Below, piece by piece: positions 28,175 to 36,926 of a stretch of DNA of 64,000 nt. Location: contig NZ_DASTPW010000045.1 in assembly GCF_035762065.1 (NCBI RefSeq), forward strand, positions 33,397 to 97,396. Reading direction: 5' to 3'. The stretch is from Methylibium sp035762065. Its GTDB lineage: Bacteria; Pseudomonadota; Gammaproteobacteria; Burkholderiales; Burkholderiaceae_C. Both the position numbers and the translations under genes were made by a program. Every line of letters begins with the position of its first letter. Position 1 is the first letter of the stretch. The notes under the pieces were generated by a model, which saw only the letters and a program-made list of their open reading frames with translations, searched no databases and was not told the DNA's origin.

Positions 28175-29581
28175 ATGAAGGTCGACGAAATCCATACCTA
28201 CTCCTCGATCGCCGACATCGCCGCGGCCATCCGCGAAGGCGAGTTCACCAGCCTGGCGCTGGTCGAACACCAGCTCGAGCGCATTGCGCGCTTCGATCGC
28301 CAGCTGCGCGCCTTCGTCGAGGTCTATGCCGACGAGGCGCTCGGCGCCGCACGTGCGCTCGACCAGATGACGGCATCCGGCGTGCGCCTTGGGCCGCTGC
28401 ATGGCGTGACCGTGGCCGTGAAGGACCTGTTCGAAATCGAAGGTCGCAAGCTCGGCGCGGGCTCGCTCGCGATACCGCCGCGCATCTCGGCCACCACGGC
28501 CACGGCCGTGGCCCGGCTGCGCGCGGCCGGCGCGGTGATCATCGGCAAGACGCAGACCGTCGAGTACGCGTTCGGCGGCTGGGGCACCAACGCGGTCATG
28601 GGCACGCCCTGGAACCCTTGGGACCTCGAGACCCACCGCGTGCCGGGCGGCTCCAGCAGCGGCTCGGCCGTCGCGGTCGCCGCGGGCTTCTGCACCGCGG
28701 CGCTGGGTACCGACACCGGCGGCTCGGTCCGCATCCCGGCCGGCCTGTGCGGCATCGTCGGTCTGAAAACCACCGGCGGCCTGGTGAGTCGCCACGGCGT
28801 GCTCGAGCTGTGCCCCACGCACGACACCGTCGGCGTGCTGACGCGCACCGTGCACGACGCAGGCTTGATGCTCGATGTCATCGCTGGTCCGGATGCGAAC
28901 GATCCCGTCACGCTGAAGGCGCCGACGCGTAGCGTGCTGCACCACATCGAGCAGGGTATTGAAGGTCTGCGGGTATGGGTACTTCCGCAGGGCGAGCGCA
29001 GCTTCGCCGAGCCGGAGGTGCTGCGCTTGTACGACGGGGCGCTGGAGACCTTGCGCGCCATGGGCGCTCGGCTCGTGGAGCGCGAGTTGCCGCAAAGCTG
29101 CACCGAATCCATGCGCATCGCCGGCAGCCTGATGAGCGCCGAGGGCTACGCAAACCTGGGCGAGCTGTTCGAGAAAGAGCTCGAGTTCGACCCGCACGTG
29201 CGCCGCCGCATCCTGTTGGGTCGCGACATCGGCGCCGCGCAATACATCGAGCTGCAGAAGCTGCGCGACAAGGCCGGCCGCGACATGCTCGATGCGATGG
29301 ACGGCATCGACGTCTGCTGTTTCCCGACCAACGCGATCACCGCCATCCCGGTGGCGGAGGTCGACGAACTGTCCACGCCGCTTTCGCGCTTCGGACGCTT
29401 CGTCAACCTGCTCGACATGTGCTCGCTGGCGGTGCCTGCGGGGCTTTCCGCCCCGGAGGGACTGCCGGTTTCCGTGCAGTTCATCGGGCGTCCGCTTGCC
29501 GAGCCGCTCGTCTTGCGAGCCGCGCGTGCGTTCGAGGCGGCCACGACATGGCACGAAGCGGTGCCTCGGGGGTTGGCCTAG
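28175..29581 (+). CDS. Amidase, amidase-signature family
   Basis: A 468-residue amidase-signature hydrolase. The Ser-cisSer-Lys triad is visible: Lys in GVTVAVKDLFEIEG, the Gly/Ser-rich PGGSSSGSAVAVAAG, and the nucleophile Ser in GTDTGGSVRIPAGLCG. It hydrolyses C-N amide bonds in the cytoplasm. The substrate is not readable, but its tight coupling to an amino-acid importer and to amino-acid oxidising enzymes suggests an imported amino-acid amide or N-acyl amino acid. No signal peptide. Confidence 0.92.
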   Translation: MKVDEIHTYSSIADIAAAIREGEFTSLALVEHQLERIARFDRQLRAFVEVYADEALGAARALDQMTASGVRLGPLHGVTVAVKDLFEIEGRKLGAGSLAIPPRISATTATAVARLRAAGAVIIGKTQTVEYAFGGWGTNAVMGTPWNPWDLETHRVPGGSSSGSAVAVAAGFCTAALGTDTGGSVRIPAGLCGIVGLKTTGGLVSRHGVLELCPTHDTVGVLTRTVHDAGLMLDVIAGPDANDPVTLKAPTRSVLHHIEQGIEGLRVWVLPQGERSFAEPEVLRLYDGALETLRAMGARLVERELPQSCTESMRIAGSLMSAEGYANLGELFEKELEFDPHVRRRILLGRDIGAAQYIELQKLRDKAGRDMLDAMDGIDVCCFPTNAITAIPVAEVDELSTPLSRFGRFVNLLDMCSLAVPAGLSAPEGLPVSVQFIGRPLAEPLVLRAARAFEAATTWHEAVPRGLA

Positions 29582-29708
29582 CGCCTGACGACGGTTCGGT
29601 GCGTGGCCGCTCGAAAGCAAACGCACCCGGCTCACGGATTCCCGCGCCGCCGCCATGCCAGCAGCGGCGCCGCCGGCATCGCATCTCTCTACTCCACGCT
29701 TCTCGATC

Positions 29709-30638
29709 ATGCTGACCCTCACTGACCACCAGATCGCCTCCATCCTCGATTTCAGCGCCGTGGTGAAGGTGCTCGACGAGGCTTTCGCCGACCTCGCCCG
29801 GGATCGTGCCGCGATCCATACGCGCCAGCGCACCGACATCGCCAGCCTGCGTCTGAGCACGATGGGCGCGATCTGGGCGGCGCGCGAGGTTGCCGGGGTC
29901 AAGGTCTATCCAACCGTCGCGGGGCAGTTCAGCTTCTCCGTGCTGCTGTTCGACCTCGCGAGCAACACACCGCTCGCGCTGCTCGACGGCAACGAGCTGA
30001 CGCGCTTTCGAACCGCTGCGATCACGGCGCTGGCCGCGAGCCGGATGGCCAAGCCCGCGGCGGCCAAGCTGGCGTTGTTCGGTGCCGGTCTGCAAGGTCG
30101 GTCGCAGGCCATGGCCCTCGTCGAGCGCTTTCGATTCGAGGAGATCCATGTCGTCGATCCGGCCGCGCCGGCGTCCTGGTGCGAGGAATTGCAGGCGGCC
30201 AGCGGGGCTCGCGTTCGCATGGCGTCGGCCGAGTCGGCGGTGCGCGACGCCGACATCGTCGTGACGGCGACGCGCTCGGCGAGCCCGGTGTTCGACGGCC
30301 GCTGGCTGGCGCCGGGCGCCTTCGTCTCCGCGATCGGGACCAGCACGCCCAAGAACCGCGAACTGGATGACGCGACGATGACGCGGGCCGCACGCATCGT
30401 CGTCGAGTGGAAGCCGCAATGCCTCACCGAAGCCGGCGAGGTCGCGCTCTGGGTCGAGGGGCGTGACCTTGCGAAGCTCGTCGATCTGCCGGCGCTCTAC
30501 CGTGAAGAGCAGGGCTGGGCTCCGGCATCGCCGGACGACATCACCGTCTTCAAGTCCGTTGGCGTCGGCCTTGCCGACGTCGCGACCGCGATGCTCGCGG
30601 TCGATCGGGCGCGCCGGGGAGGCGCGGGCGCCGCATGA
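29709..30638 (+). CDS. Ornithine cyclodeaminase / mu-crystallin family protein
   Basis: A 309-residue NAD(P)-binding protein of the OCD/mu-crystallin family. The substrate-arm residues appear in VYPTVAGQFSFSV and LLDGNELTRFRTAAITALA, and the Rossmann motif in LALFGAGLQGRSQAMAL. Members include ornithine cyclodeaminase, alanine dehydrogenase, lysine/imine reductases and opine enzymes, so the exact reaction cannot be fixed. The ATG giving MLTLTDHQIA is the conserved family start. The stop overlaps the next gene by four bases. Confidence 0.88.
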   Translation: MLTLTDHQIASILDFSAVVKVLDEAFADLARDRAAIHTRQRTDIASLRLSTMGAIWAAREVAGVKVYPTVAGQFSFSVLLFDLASNTPLALLDGNELTRFRTAAITALAASRMAKPAAAKLALFGAGLQGRSQAMALVERFRFEEIHVVDPAAPASWCEELQAASGARVRMASAESAVRDADIVVTATRSASPVFDGRWLAPGAFVSAIGTSTPKNRELDDATMTRAARIVVEWKPQCLTEAGEVALWVEGRDLAKLVDLPALYREEQGWAPASPDDITVFKSVGVGLADVATAMLAVDRARRGGAGAA

Positions 30639-31858
30639 GTCGCATCTGCGTCATCGGCGCCGGCATCGTCGGCTGCGCCACCGCCTACCAGCTGGCCCGA
30701 GCCGGCCATCGCGTCACCCTCGTGGACGAGCGTTCCGCACCCGGCATGCTGACGAGCGCTGCGAACGGTGCCCAGCTCAGCTACGCCTACGTCGAGCCGT
30801 TCGCATCGCCGGCGACGCTGCGCGCGCTGCCCAAGCTGCTCCTAAGCAGAGCCTCGCCGGTGCGTTTTCGGTTGCGCGCCGACTGGCGGCAATGGGCCTG
30901 GGGCGCCCGCTTCCTGATGGCTTGCCGCAAGACGCAGGTGCAGCGGGCTACCCGGCAGTTGCTGGAACTCGCTCGCTCGAGCCGCGAAACGCTCGACGAT
31001 TGGATGCGCACCGAAGCATGGCAGTTCTCGTTCGCCCGCAACGGCAAGCTGGTGCTCTGCCCGGATACGGCGACGCTGCGGCGCCAGGAGGCCCAGGTGC
31101 GCCTCCAGGCGTCCTTCGGGTCCGAGCAGAGTGTCGTCGGCCGGTCGGAATGCCTTGCCATCGAGCCCGCGCTGTCCGGCAGCGCGGCGCCCTTCGTCGG
31201 TGGCGTCTGGACGCCCGGCGAATGTGTCGCCGACCCGCGGCTCCTCTGCGGCGAGCTCGTAAGAAGTCTGCGTTCCCTGGGCGGCACGACGCTGTTCGGA
31301 GAGCGCGTCGAAGCATTGCGGCGCAAAGGCAGCGCGATCGCTGCGGTGCGGACGTCTGCGTCTGAGGTGTCCGCCGATGCCTTCGTGCTCGCCGCCGGCC
31401 CGCAAGCCGCAAGGCTGGCCTCGACATTCGGCTTGCATCTGCCCATCTATCCCATCCGCGGCTACAGCCTGACCCTGGGTTTCCGTGGCGAGCGCCGCCC
31501 CAAGGTCAGCGTCACTCACCTGGGCCAGAAGACGGTCTACGCGCCGGTGGGCGGCATGCTGCGCGTTGCGGGCATGGCCGAGATCGACGGCTACGAGAAC
31601 ACGGTGCTGCAAGCGAGGGCCACGACGCTGGCACGCAGCCTCGAGGAGCTTTATCCAGGCGTGTGCAACCTCGAACCGAACAGCCCGTGGAGTGGCCTGC
31701 GGCCGGCGACGCCGACGTCGCTACCGATCATCCGGGCCGTTCCCGGCACGAACCTGATCATCAACGCCGGACACGGCGGGCTTGGGCTGACGCTTGCCGC
31801 GGGCAGTGCCAAGCTCGTCGAACAACTGGTGGCGGGACACATTTCGTCCGAGGTGTGA
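30635..31858 (+). CDS. FAD-dependent D-amino-acid dehydrogenase-like oxidoreductase
   Basis: A 407-residue FAD oxidoreductase of the DadA/DAO family. The N-terminal GxGxxG motif ICVIGAGIVGCATAYQLARAGH begins at residue 4, and the C-terminal PNSPWSGLRPATPTSLPIIRAVPG plus NAGHGGLGLTLAAGSAKLV block is the DadA-type FAD closing region. It probably oxidises a D-amino acid (or related secondary amine) to the keto acid and passes electrons to the respiratory chain. It is last in the six-gene operon. Confidence 0.9.
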   Translation: MSRICVIGAGIVGCATAYQLARAGHRVTLVDERSAPGMLTSAANGAQLSYAYVEPFASPATLRALPKLLLSRASPVRFRLRADWRQWAWGARFLMACRKTQVQRATRQLLELARSSRETLDDWMRTEAWQFSFARNGKLVLCPDTATLRRQEAQVRLQASFGSEQSVVGRSECLAIEPALSGSAAPFVGGVWTPGECVADPRLLCGELVRSLRSLGGTTLFGERVEALRRKGSAIAAVRTSASEVSADAFVLAAGPQAARLASTFGLHLPIYPIRGYSLTLGFRGERRPKVSVTHLGQKTVYAPVGGMLRVAGMAEIDGYENTVLQARATTLARSLEELYPGVCNLEPNSPWSGLRPATPTSLPIIRAVPGTNLIINAGHGGLGLTLAAGSAKLVEQLVAGHISSEV

Positions 31859-32282
31859 GCGGTCGAGACCGTATGCGCTGACGGCGGGAGCCGGCCAGAG
31901 TTGCGATGCCGCCATGCCGGTGTGGGGCAGCTTGGATCGCCGCGGACAGCGTCTACTGGTCGGCGGGTCGGCGCTGTTGACCGAGTCGCCCAGACTGCTG
32001 GCGACGGAGCCGCTTCCGAGACCATTCTTGGTTCGCTGAGCTTGCGAGTTCAAACCGCCCGACTGCGCTTTTTCGCACCACGACTTCGGTGGTCGGGCGG
32101 CACCGGTCGCTTGAGTCCGTGAGGCTTGCTGCGCGGCGCTTGCCGCCCATCCGAAGCACCAAGTGCTTTCCCCAGTAGTCGCAAACGTTCAACCGCAGTG
32201 GCAGCGCCTCCAATTTCCGGGCCCGCCGCATACCTACATTCGCTTCCGTTCCGACCGGAACCAACACGATCAGGAGATACGA
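31859..32282. other. Intergenic region with a long stem-loop before the first binding-protein gene
   Basis: No gene is supported. The main structure is a two-step stem-loop: CCGCCCGAC (32055-32063) pairs with GTCGGGCGG (32092-32100), and ACCAC / GTGGT pair inside it. It may end the upstream operon or act on the RNA, though no T-run follows. A shorter GTTCC-GACC-GGAAC hairpin lies close to the ribosome site (AGGAG, 9 bases before the ATG) of the binding-protein gene, so the promoter of that gene should lie in between. Confidence 0.4.
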
Positions 32283-33155
32283 ATGTCGATTAGAGAGTCA
32301 TGCGTCGCCGCCTCGTTTGCGATGCTCACGGCCCTGTGCGCGGTGTCCAGCGGCGCTTCCGCGCAATCGCTGGAGACTGTCGACAAAGGGAACTTCACAA
32401 TTGCTTTTTCAGGTGACATGCCCGGCACCGGCTATCAGGACAGCAAGATGGTGGGCTACGACGGCGAAATTCTCCAGAAGATCGCCGAATCACTGAAGCT
32501 GAAGGTCAAGCCGGCCTTGATGGAGTGGTCGGGCACGATCGCCTCCGTGCAATCCAAGCGCGTCGACATCATGGCCGGCACGATGGGTTGGACCGAACAG
32601 CGCTCGAAGATCATGGCGCTGAGCGATCCCATCCACTACTTCAAGAACGGCATTACGCAGGCCGACAAAAACAACTGGAGCAAGCTCAAGGATCTCGAAG
32701 GCAAGAAGGTCGGCACGATCACCGGCTTTTCCTTCATTCCCGAGCTGCGGAAGATCAACGGTCTGCAGTTGTCCTTGTACGACACTTCCGACGCAGCTGT
32801 GCGTGACCTTCTGGCCGGGCGGATCGATGCCGTCATCGGCGATCCTCCGGTGATGCAGTACGCCATCTCGCGCAATCCGCAATGGAATATCAAGTTCAAC
32901 GCCTTCACCGACAACTCGCCTGAATTTCCGTTGCTCACGGGGCTCGGCCAAGTCGTCTTTGGCATTCACAAGGACAACGCCGAACTGGCTAAGCAGGTCA
33001 ACGCCGAAATTGCCAAGCTCTGGCAGTCTTGCGAACTCCGTAAGATCGGCAAGACCTACGGGCTGGTTCAAGACGTCTGGTACGTGCCGGTCGGTCAGAA
33101 CTCCCGCGCAGGCGTTGATCGCCCGGCGGATTGGAAGCTTCCGAGCTGCAAGTGA
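32283..33155 (+). CDS. Periplasmic substrate-binding protein of an amino-acid ABC transporter
   Basis: A 290-residue SBP_bac_3-type binding protein. Residues 1-28 form a Sec signal peptide with a likely cut after GASA, before QSLETV. The mature part has MVGYDGEILQKIAESLKLKVKPALMEWSGTIASVQSKRVDIMAGTMGWTEQRSK, typical of polar amino-acid binding proteins. It lacks its own ATPase and permease, so it probably serves the importer encoded 4-6 kb upstream. A GC-rich hairpin lies eight bases after the stop. Confidence 0.92.
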   Translation: MSIRESCVAASFAMLTALCAVSSGASAQSLETVDKGNFTIAFSGDMPGTGYQDSKMVGYDGEILQKIAESLKLKVKPALMEWSGTIASVQSKRVDIMAGTMGWTEQRSKIMALSDPIHYFKNGITQADKNNWSKLKDLEGKKVGTITGFSFIPELRKINGLQLSLYDTSDAAVRDLLAGRIDAVIGDPPVMQYAISRNPQWNIKFNAFTDNSPEFPLLTGLGQVVFGIHKDNAELAKQVNAEIAKLWQSCELRKIGKTYGLVQDVWYVPVGQNSRAGVDRPADWKLPSCK

Positions 33156-33162
33156 ATTTTTC

Positions 33163-33183
33163 AAGGGGGCTAGCGGCCCCCTT
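33163..33183 (+). terminator. GC-rich hairpin after the binding-protein gene
   Basis: AAGGGGGC-TAGCG-GCCCCCTT is a perfect 8-bp stem with a 5-base loop. A run of five T precedes it rather than follows it on the plus strand, so it would be only a weak terminator in this direction and may rather protect the 3' end of the binding-protein transcript, a common arrangement for highly expressed binding proteins. Confidence 0.5.
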
Positions 33184-33438
33184 GGCCGCTTTGCATCGGT
33201 AAAGTCACCAAAACGCAGCGATTATCCATGATCAAGCTGCGCGCAGTACGTGTCGCTCAAGCATCTATGCGGCCTCGATCAGGATCTTGAGCGGCATTGA
33301 AGCCGATTTTATGGTTCGGTGTTGCTGCTTCAGGTTGATCCAATAATACCTTTGCGTGTTACTAGCGCTGGCTCCGCTTCAGCCAAACAAATGTTTTGCC
33401 GACCAAGTACGGCAGGCTCAACTCGACAGGGAATACAG

Positions 33439-34464
33439 ATGAACAAAATGGCGATTGCGGTTGTGATGGCTGCCGGTTTCTCCGGTAGCGTGATGGCCCA
33501 AAGTAATGTGACGCTCTACGGCCGCGTCAACACGTCGGTCGAATTCCAGGACAACGGCGTCATCGACAAGACCGTGATGCGCAACAACTCATCGCGCTGG
33601 GGCTTGCGCGGCACTGAGGATCTCGGCGGTGGTTTGAACGCTTTTTTCCAGCTAGAAGCTGGATTCGGTTCTGACGACGGCTCGGGAGCAGGCGGGTTCA
33701 GTCGCGAGTCGTACGTCGGCCTGAAGAGCGCGTCATTGGGGCAAGTAAAGCTCGGCAGGATGTTCAGCGCGCTGTACAACAGCACGCTTGATTATATTGG
33801 CAACTTCAACCATGACACGGGGACGACGTCGGAAGACAATCTATACGGCAGCTATTTGATCAACGGTAGTGTTATCGCTAGCAATGCCGTCGAGTACACC
33901 AGCCCGGCGTTTGGACCGGTCACTTTCGCGTTGACCGCTGCGGCTAGCGAAGGTGTGGTCAATAAAACCTATGAAGGCGTTGTCAATTACGACCAAGGTC
34001 CTCTGCACGTCGCAGCGGGCTATGCGCAGTACAGGAACACCTCCGATGTCACGCTAGGCAGTGTGGTGTCGGCGGCCGCGTCCTATTCGTTCGGGCCGGT
34101 TGCGCTGGGAATCGCATATGAGCATGACAACGCGAAGAACATTCCGAACAGCGCGTTTGGACTTGGCGCCGGCACCCTTGGAAAGCGCGACGCGGTGACA
34201 TTCACCGGTCAATACAACGTGGGCCCGAGTGAGTTCCATCTTTCTGTGGGATACGCCGACAGATGGAAGGGTGCCGTAGTCGATACCAAGTATCTTCAAT
34301 ATACTCTGGGTTATAAGTACAAGCTGTCGAAGCGCACAGCTGTTTATGCCTTCTACTTCTCTGGTGATAATAATAATCTGGTGTATGCTGGCACTGGCAA
34401 TGTGCCAGGCCTGATCAACGAGACCTTTCAGACTGTTGGGTTGGGTGTTCGTCACAACTTCTAA
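33439..34464 (+). CDS. Outer-membrane porin, Burkholderiales type
   Basis: A 341-residue 16-strand general porin. Signal peptide MNKMAIAVVMAAGFSGSVMAQ, then the family opening SNVTLYGRVNTSVEF, the SSRWGLRGTEDLGGGLNAFFQLE block, RESYVGLKSASLGQVKLGR and the closing C-terminal aromatic VGLGVRHNF, the outer-membrane sorting signal. The ATG preceding NKMAIAVV is chosen; upstream reading is not signal-like. Third codon positions are richer in A/T than in neighbours. It probably gives outer-membrane access for the substrates of the flanking binding proteins. Confidence 0.95.
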   Translation: MNKMAIAVVMAAGFSGSVMAQSNVTLYGRVNTSVEFQDNGVIDKTVMRNNSSRWGLRGTEDLGGGLNAFFQLEAGFGSDDGSGAGGFSRESYVGLKSASLGQVKLGRMFSALYNSTLDYIGNFNHDTGTTSEDNLYGSYLINGSVIASNAVEYTSPAFGPVTFALTAAASEGVVNKTYEGVVNYDQGPLHVAAGYAQYRNTSDVTLGSVVSAAASYSFGPVALGIAYEHDNAKNIPNSAFGLGAGTLGKRDAVTFTGQYNVGPSEFHLSVGYADRWKGAVVDTKYLQYTLGYKYKLSKRTAVYAFYFSGDNNNLVYAGTGNVPGLINETFQTVGLGVRHNF

Positions 34465-34653
34465 AGTTTGAGCGTTTCGTCTTGGGTTGGTGATTGAAAA
34501 TAACGACTTTAATGCTCAGGGAAATTTTTATTGATCCGGCAGTGACGCGGTACGTCCGGCCGGAGTGTGTGATCGGTGTTGGCAGACGCGCGAACCGTCC
34601 GCCACAGCGCGTCGTCAACGCTGACCACAACGCAAAAAAGTGAGGTCGGGCTC

Positions 34654-35547
34654 ATGCTGCGAAAGATCAGGCTGCCAGTAGTTATCGCAATCGCGGGGCT
34701 ATTTCTCAGTGCTCAGGCCGTCGGCGCGCAAATTCAATCGCAACCACTCGGCGAGACGTTGACGCGGATCGCGCGGACCGGCAAGGTGAAAGTGGGGTAT
34801 ATACCAACGCCTGGTACCTTCGCCTTCCTGAACGAGAAAGGCGAGACCGTCGGTTACTCTATTGATCTTTGCCTGCGCGTCATCGAGAACATCAAGCGTT
34901 CGATCAGCCGACCCGACCTACGAACGGAGTTTCGACCCCTCGAGGCGGCGCAGCGAATTCCGCTGCTCAAATCCGGTGAAATCGATATTGAGTGCGGCGG
35001 GAATACGAATACGGTAGCGCGCCAGCAAGACGTCGACTTTTCCTACACGTTCTTCAACACTGGCGTTCGTTATCTGGTACTCAAACCAGTGACGGCGGAT
35101 CGCACTGCAAACTTCTGGAAAAAGAAGATCGCAGTCACGAAGGGCACGACCGCGCAGGACATTGTGTTGCGAATCGCCAAGGAACAAAACGCGACAGCGA
35201 TTCTAGTGGCAAACGATGTCGACGGTGTTCAGAAGGTGGAATCTGGTGAGGTTGCCGCGTTTGCTCAGGACGACGTGCTGCTGTACGGTCTGATTTCCGC
35301 TGCAAAGAAGAAGGAAGAACTTGCCGTTGCCGGAAATTTTTTGACTGTTGAGCCTTACGCGTTCATGCTGCCGAAGAACGACTTGCCGTTCCGCGAGATC
35401 GTCGACAAGACGTTGGTCGGGCTTATGCAGTCGGGTGAACTTGCGCTGATTTATAAAAAGTGGTTCGACAATGACCGCCTTCGCATACCGATGAGCGTCT
35501 ACATGAAAGAAAATATCCGCTTCCCGAGTCGCTACGGCATTCCATAA
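34654..35547 (+). CDS. Glutamate/aspartate-type periplasmic binding protein
   Basis: A 297-residue SBP_bac_3 protein. The first 26 residues are a signal peptide ending AVGAQ. The mature part has KVKVGYIPTPGTFAFLNEKGETVGYSIDLC and SGEIDIECGGNTNTVARQQDVDFSYTFF, of the GltI/acidic amino-acid group. No transporter genes are adjacent. It is probably a second, alternative specificity subunit for the upstream importer, or is used by one encoded elsewhere. The start has a TGAGGT ribosome site eight bases upstream. Confidence 0.9.
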   Translation: MLRKIRLPVVIAIAGLFLSAQAVGAQIQSQPLGETLTRIARTGKVKVGYIPTPGTFAFLNEKGETVGYSIDLCLRVIENIKRSISRPDLRTEFRPLEAAQRIPLLKSGEIDIECGGNTNTVARQQDVDFSYTFFNTGVRYLVLKPVTADRTANFWKKKIAVTKGTTAQDIVLRIAKEQNATAILVANDVDGVQKVESGEVAAFAQDDVLLYGLISAAKKKEELAVAGNFLTVEPYAFMLPKNDLPFREIVDKTLVGLMQSGELALIYKKWFDNDRLRIPMSVYMKENIRFPSRYGIP

Positions 35548-35647
35548 TGCAATCCCTGGCACCAAGGGCTGGCGCGCAAACATTGCAGCGGAAGATAAGT
35601 CAATGGCGTAACCAGGCGGTGTGCGGCTACTTTACCGGATAATGGCC

Positions 35648-36784
35648 TTAACTCGGAGCCGGCGGCATTTGCAAACCCTTCCTAAGCCGGCCCGGAGTCG
35701 TGCCGTAGAACTGTTGGAAGTGTCGGATGAAATGCGAAGCATCGGAAAAACCGGCTTCGTCTGCAATCTTGACAATCGGCAGGTCGGTCGTCATCAAAAG
35801 CCAACGGGCGTATTTGAGGCGTGTGCTGCGGTAGTACTCCGACGGTGTGGTGCCGAGTTCCGCCAGAAACACTCTTTCCAGTTGCCGGCTGCTCGAGTCC
35901 ACAAGTTTCGCGATCACCGCGATCTCGAGCGGCGTCACCAGGTTCTTTTCCATCAACACCATCGCCCGACGCAGCTTCTCGTGGTCGTTCGATTGGTAGC
36001 CAAGCGCATGGCGGCGCGCGACGTGAGTGGGCGTGCCCTGCACGTTTACCGTCATCTGGTGCACGACCTTCGCCGCGCGGTCGGCGCCGCAATGGCGACG
36101 TACCAACTCGGCGGCGAGCTCGACGATCGAGATTCCGCCGGGGCATGTGATGCGGTCATGACTGACCTCGAAATGCGCGTTGGTCGTGAATGGCACGTCG
36201 GGGTACAGCGCTTCCCAATCGGCGACATGAAAGGGATGGAGGCAGGGCGCATGGCCCTTCAGCAAGCCCAAACGCGCGAGGACGAAACTGCCGGTGCAGA
36301 CGCCGATCAGCGGTACGCCGTTTTGGGCCGTGTCTGACAGAAAACGAGAGTAGTGCGTCGGCGCCTCCTGAATTTGCGAGAGCAGCCCGCCGATGACCGC
36401 GACGTAATCGTAAGTACCGGGCTGCGATAGCGAGCGGTCGACCGGCACCCGGATGCCGCAGCTGGCCTTTACCCAGTCGCCCGTGTGGCCGAGGATGTCC
36501 CAGGTGCAGCGCATCTGCCGGCTTTGGTCGCCCACGTCGGCGGCATGGCGCAGGCCGTCGCATAGACCCGCCAGTGACAGCAGAGGAAAACCCGGCCACA
36601 GCACGATGCCCACGCGCAACTCCACGGGCGACACGCGGTCGGCCCGGGTTGCTGCTCGATCCGAGGAGGCGGCGTCGAGCCGGTCGACAAGCGTTCGCGG
36701 ATCGGCGATCTGCTCCTCATAAGCTCGTCTCGGCCTTGATGCCGTTGCCGGTCCCAAGGCATCTGCCATCGATTCCTCGCTCAT
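35648..36784 (-). CDS. GlxA-family AraC-type transcriptional regulator
   Basis: A 378-residue regulator. Residues about 50-220 form a DJ-1/PfpI-like domain (RVGIVLWPGFPLLSLAGLCD; elbow GVCTGSFVLARLGLLKG), and the last about 110 residues carry two AraC helix-turn-helices (SSSRQLERVFLAELG...; VKIADEAGFSDASHFIRHFQQFYGTTPGRLRK). Such regulators respond to small amines or amino-acid derivatives (GlxA, ArgR, CdhR, GbdR types). It faces the porin/binding-protein genes convergently and is a candidate regulator of the amino-acid cluster. An in-frame ATG five codons in is an alternative start. Confidence 0.92.
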   Translation of the reverse strand: MSEESMADALGPATASRPRRAYEEQIADPRTLVDRLDAASSDRAATRADRVSPVELRVGIVLWPGFPLLSLAGLCDGLRHAADVGDQSRQMRCTWDILGHTGDWVKASCGIRVPVDRSLSQPGTYDYVAVIGGLLSQIQEAPTHYSRFLSDTAQNGVPLIGVCTGSFVLARLGLLKGHAPCLHPFHVADWEALYPDVPFTTNAHFEVSHDRITCPGGISIVELAAELVRRHCGADRAAKVVHQMTVNVQGTPTHVARRHALGYQSNDHEKLRRAMVLMEKNLVTPLEIAVIAKLVDSSSRQLERVFLAELGTTPSEYYRSTRLKYARWLLMTTDLPIVKIADEAGFSDASHFIRHFQQFYGTTPGRLRKGLQMPPAPS

Positions 36785-36926
36785 CCTTTACGACTCGTCT
36801 CGTCAGCCTGTTGGGGTGCGTCTGCACGGCCGCACCGCAGTTGCGAGCAACGACCGTGCCTGAATCGTAACCCTGCGGTTTCTTGTTCGGCGTTGCGGCC
36901 GCCCCCTTAACAGAACGCCGACCGCA

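Noticed and set aside
31953..32267. Possible 104-codon minus-strand gene
   Set aside because: No ribosome site, no recognisable domain, and it covers the promoter region and the stem-loop.
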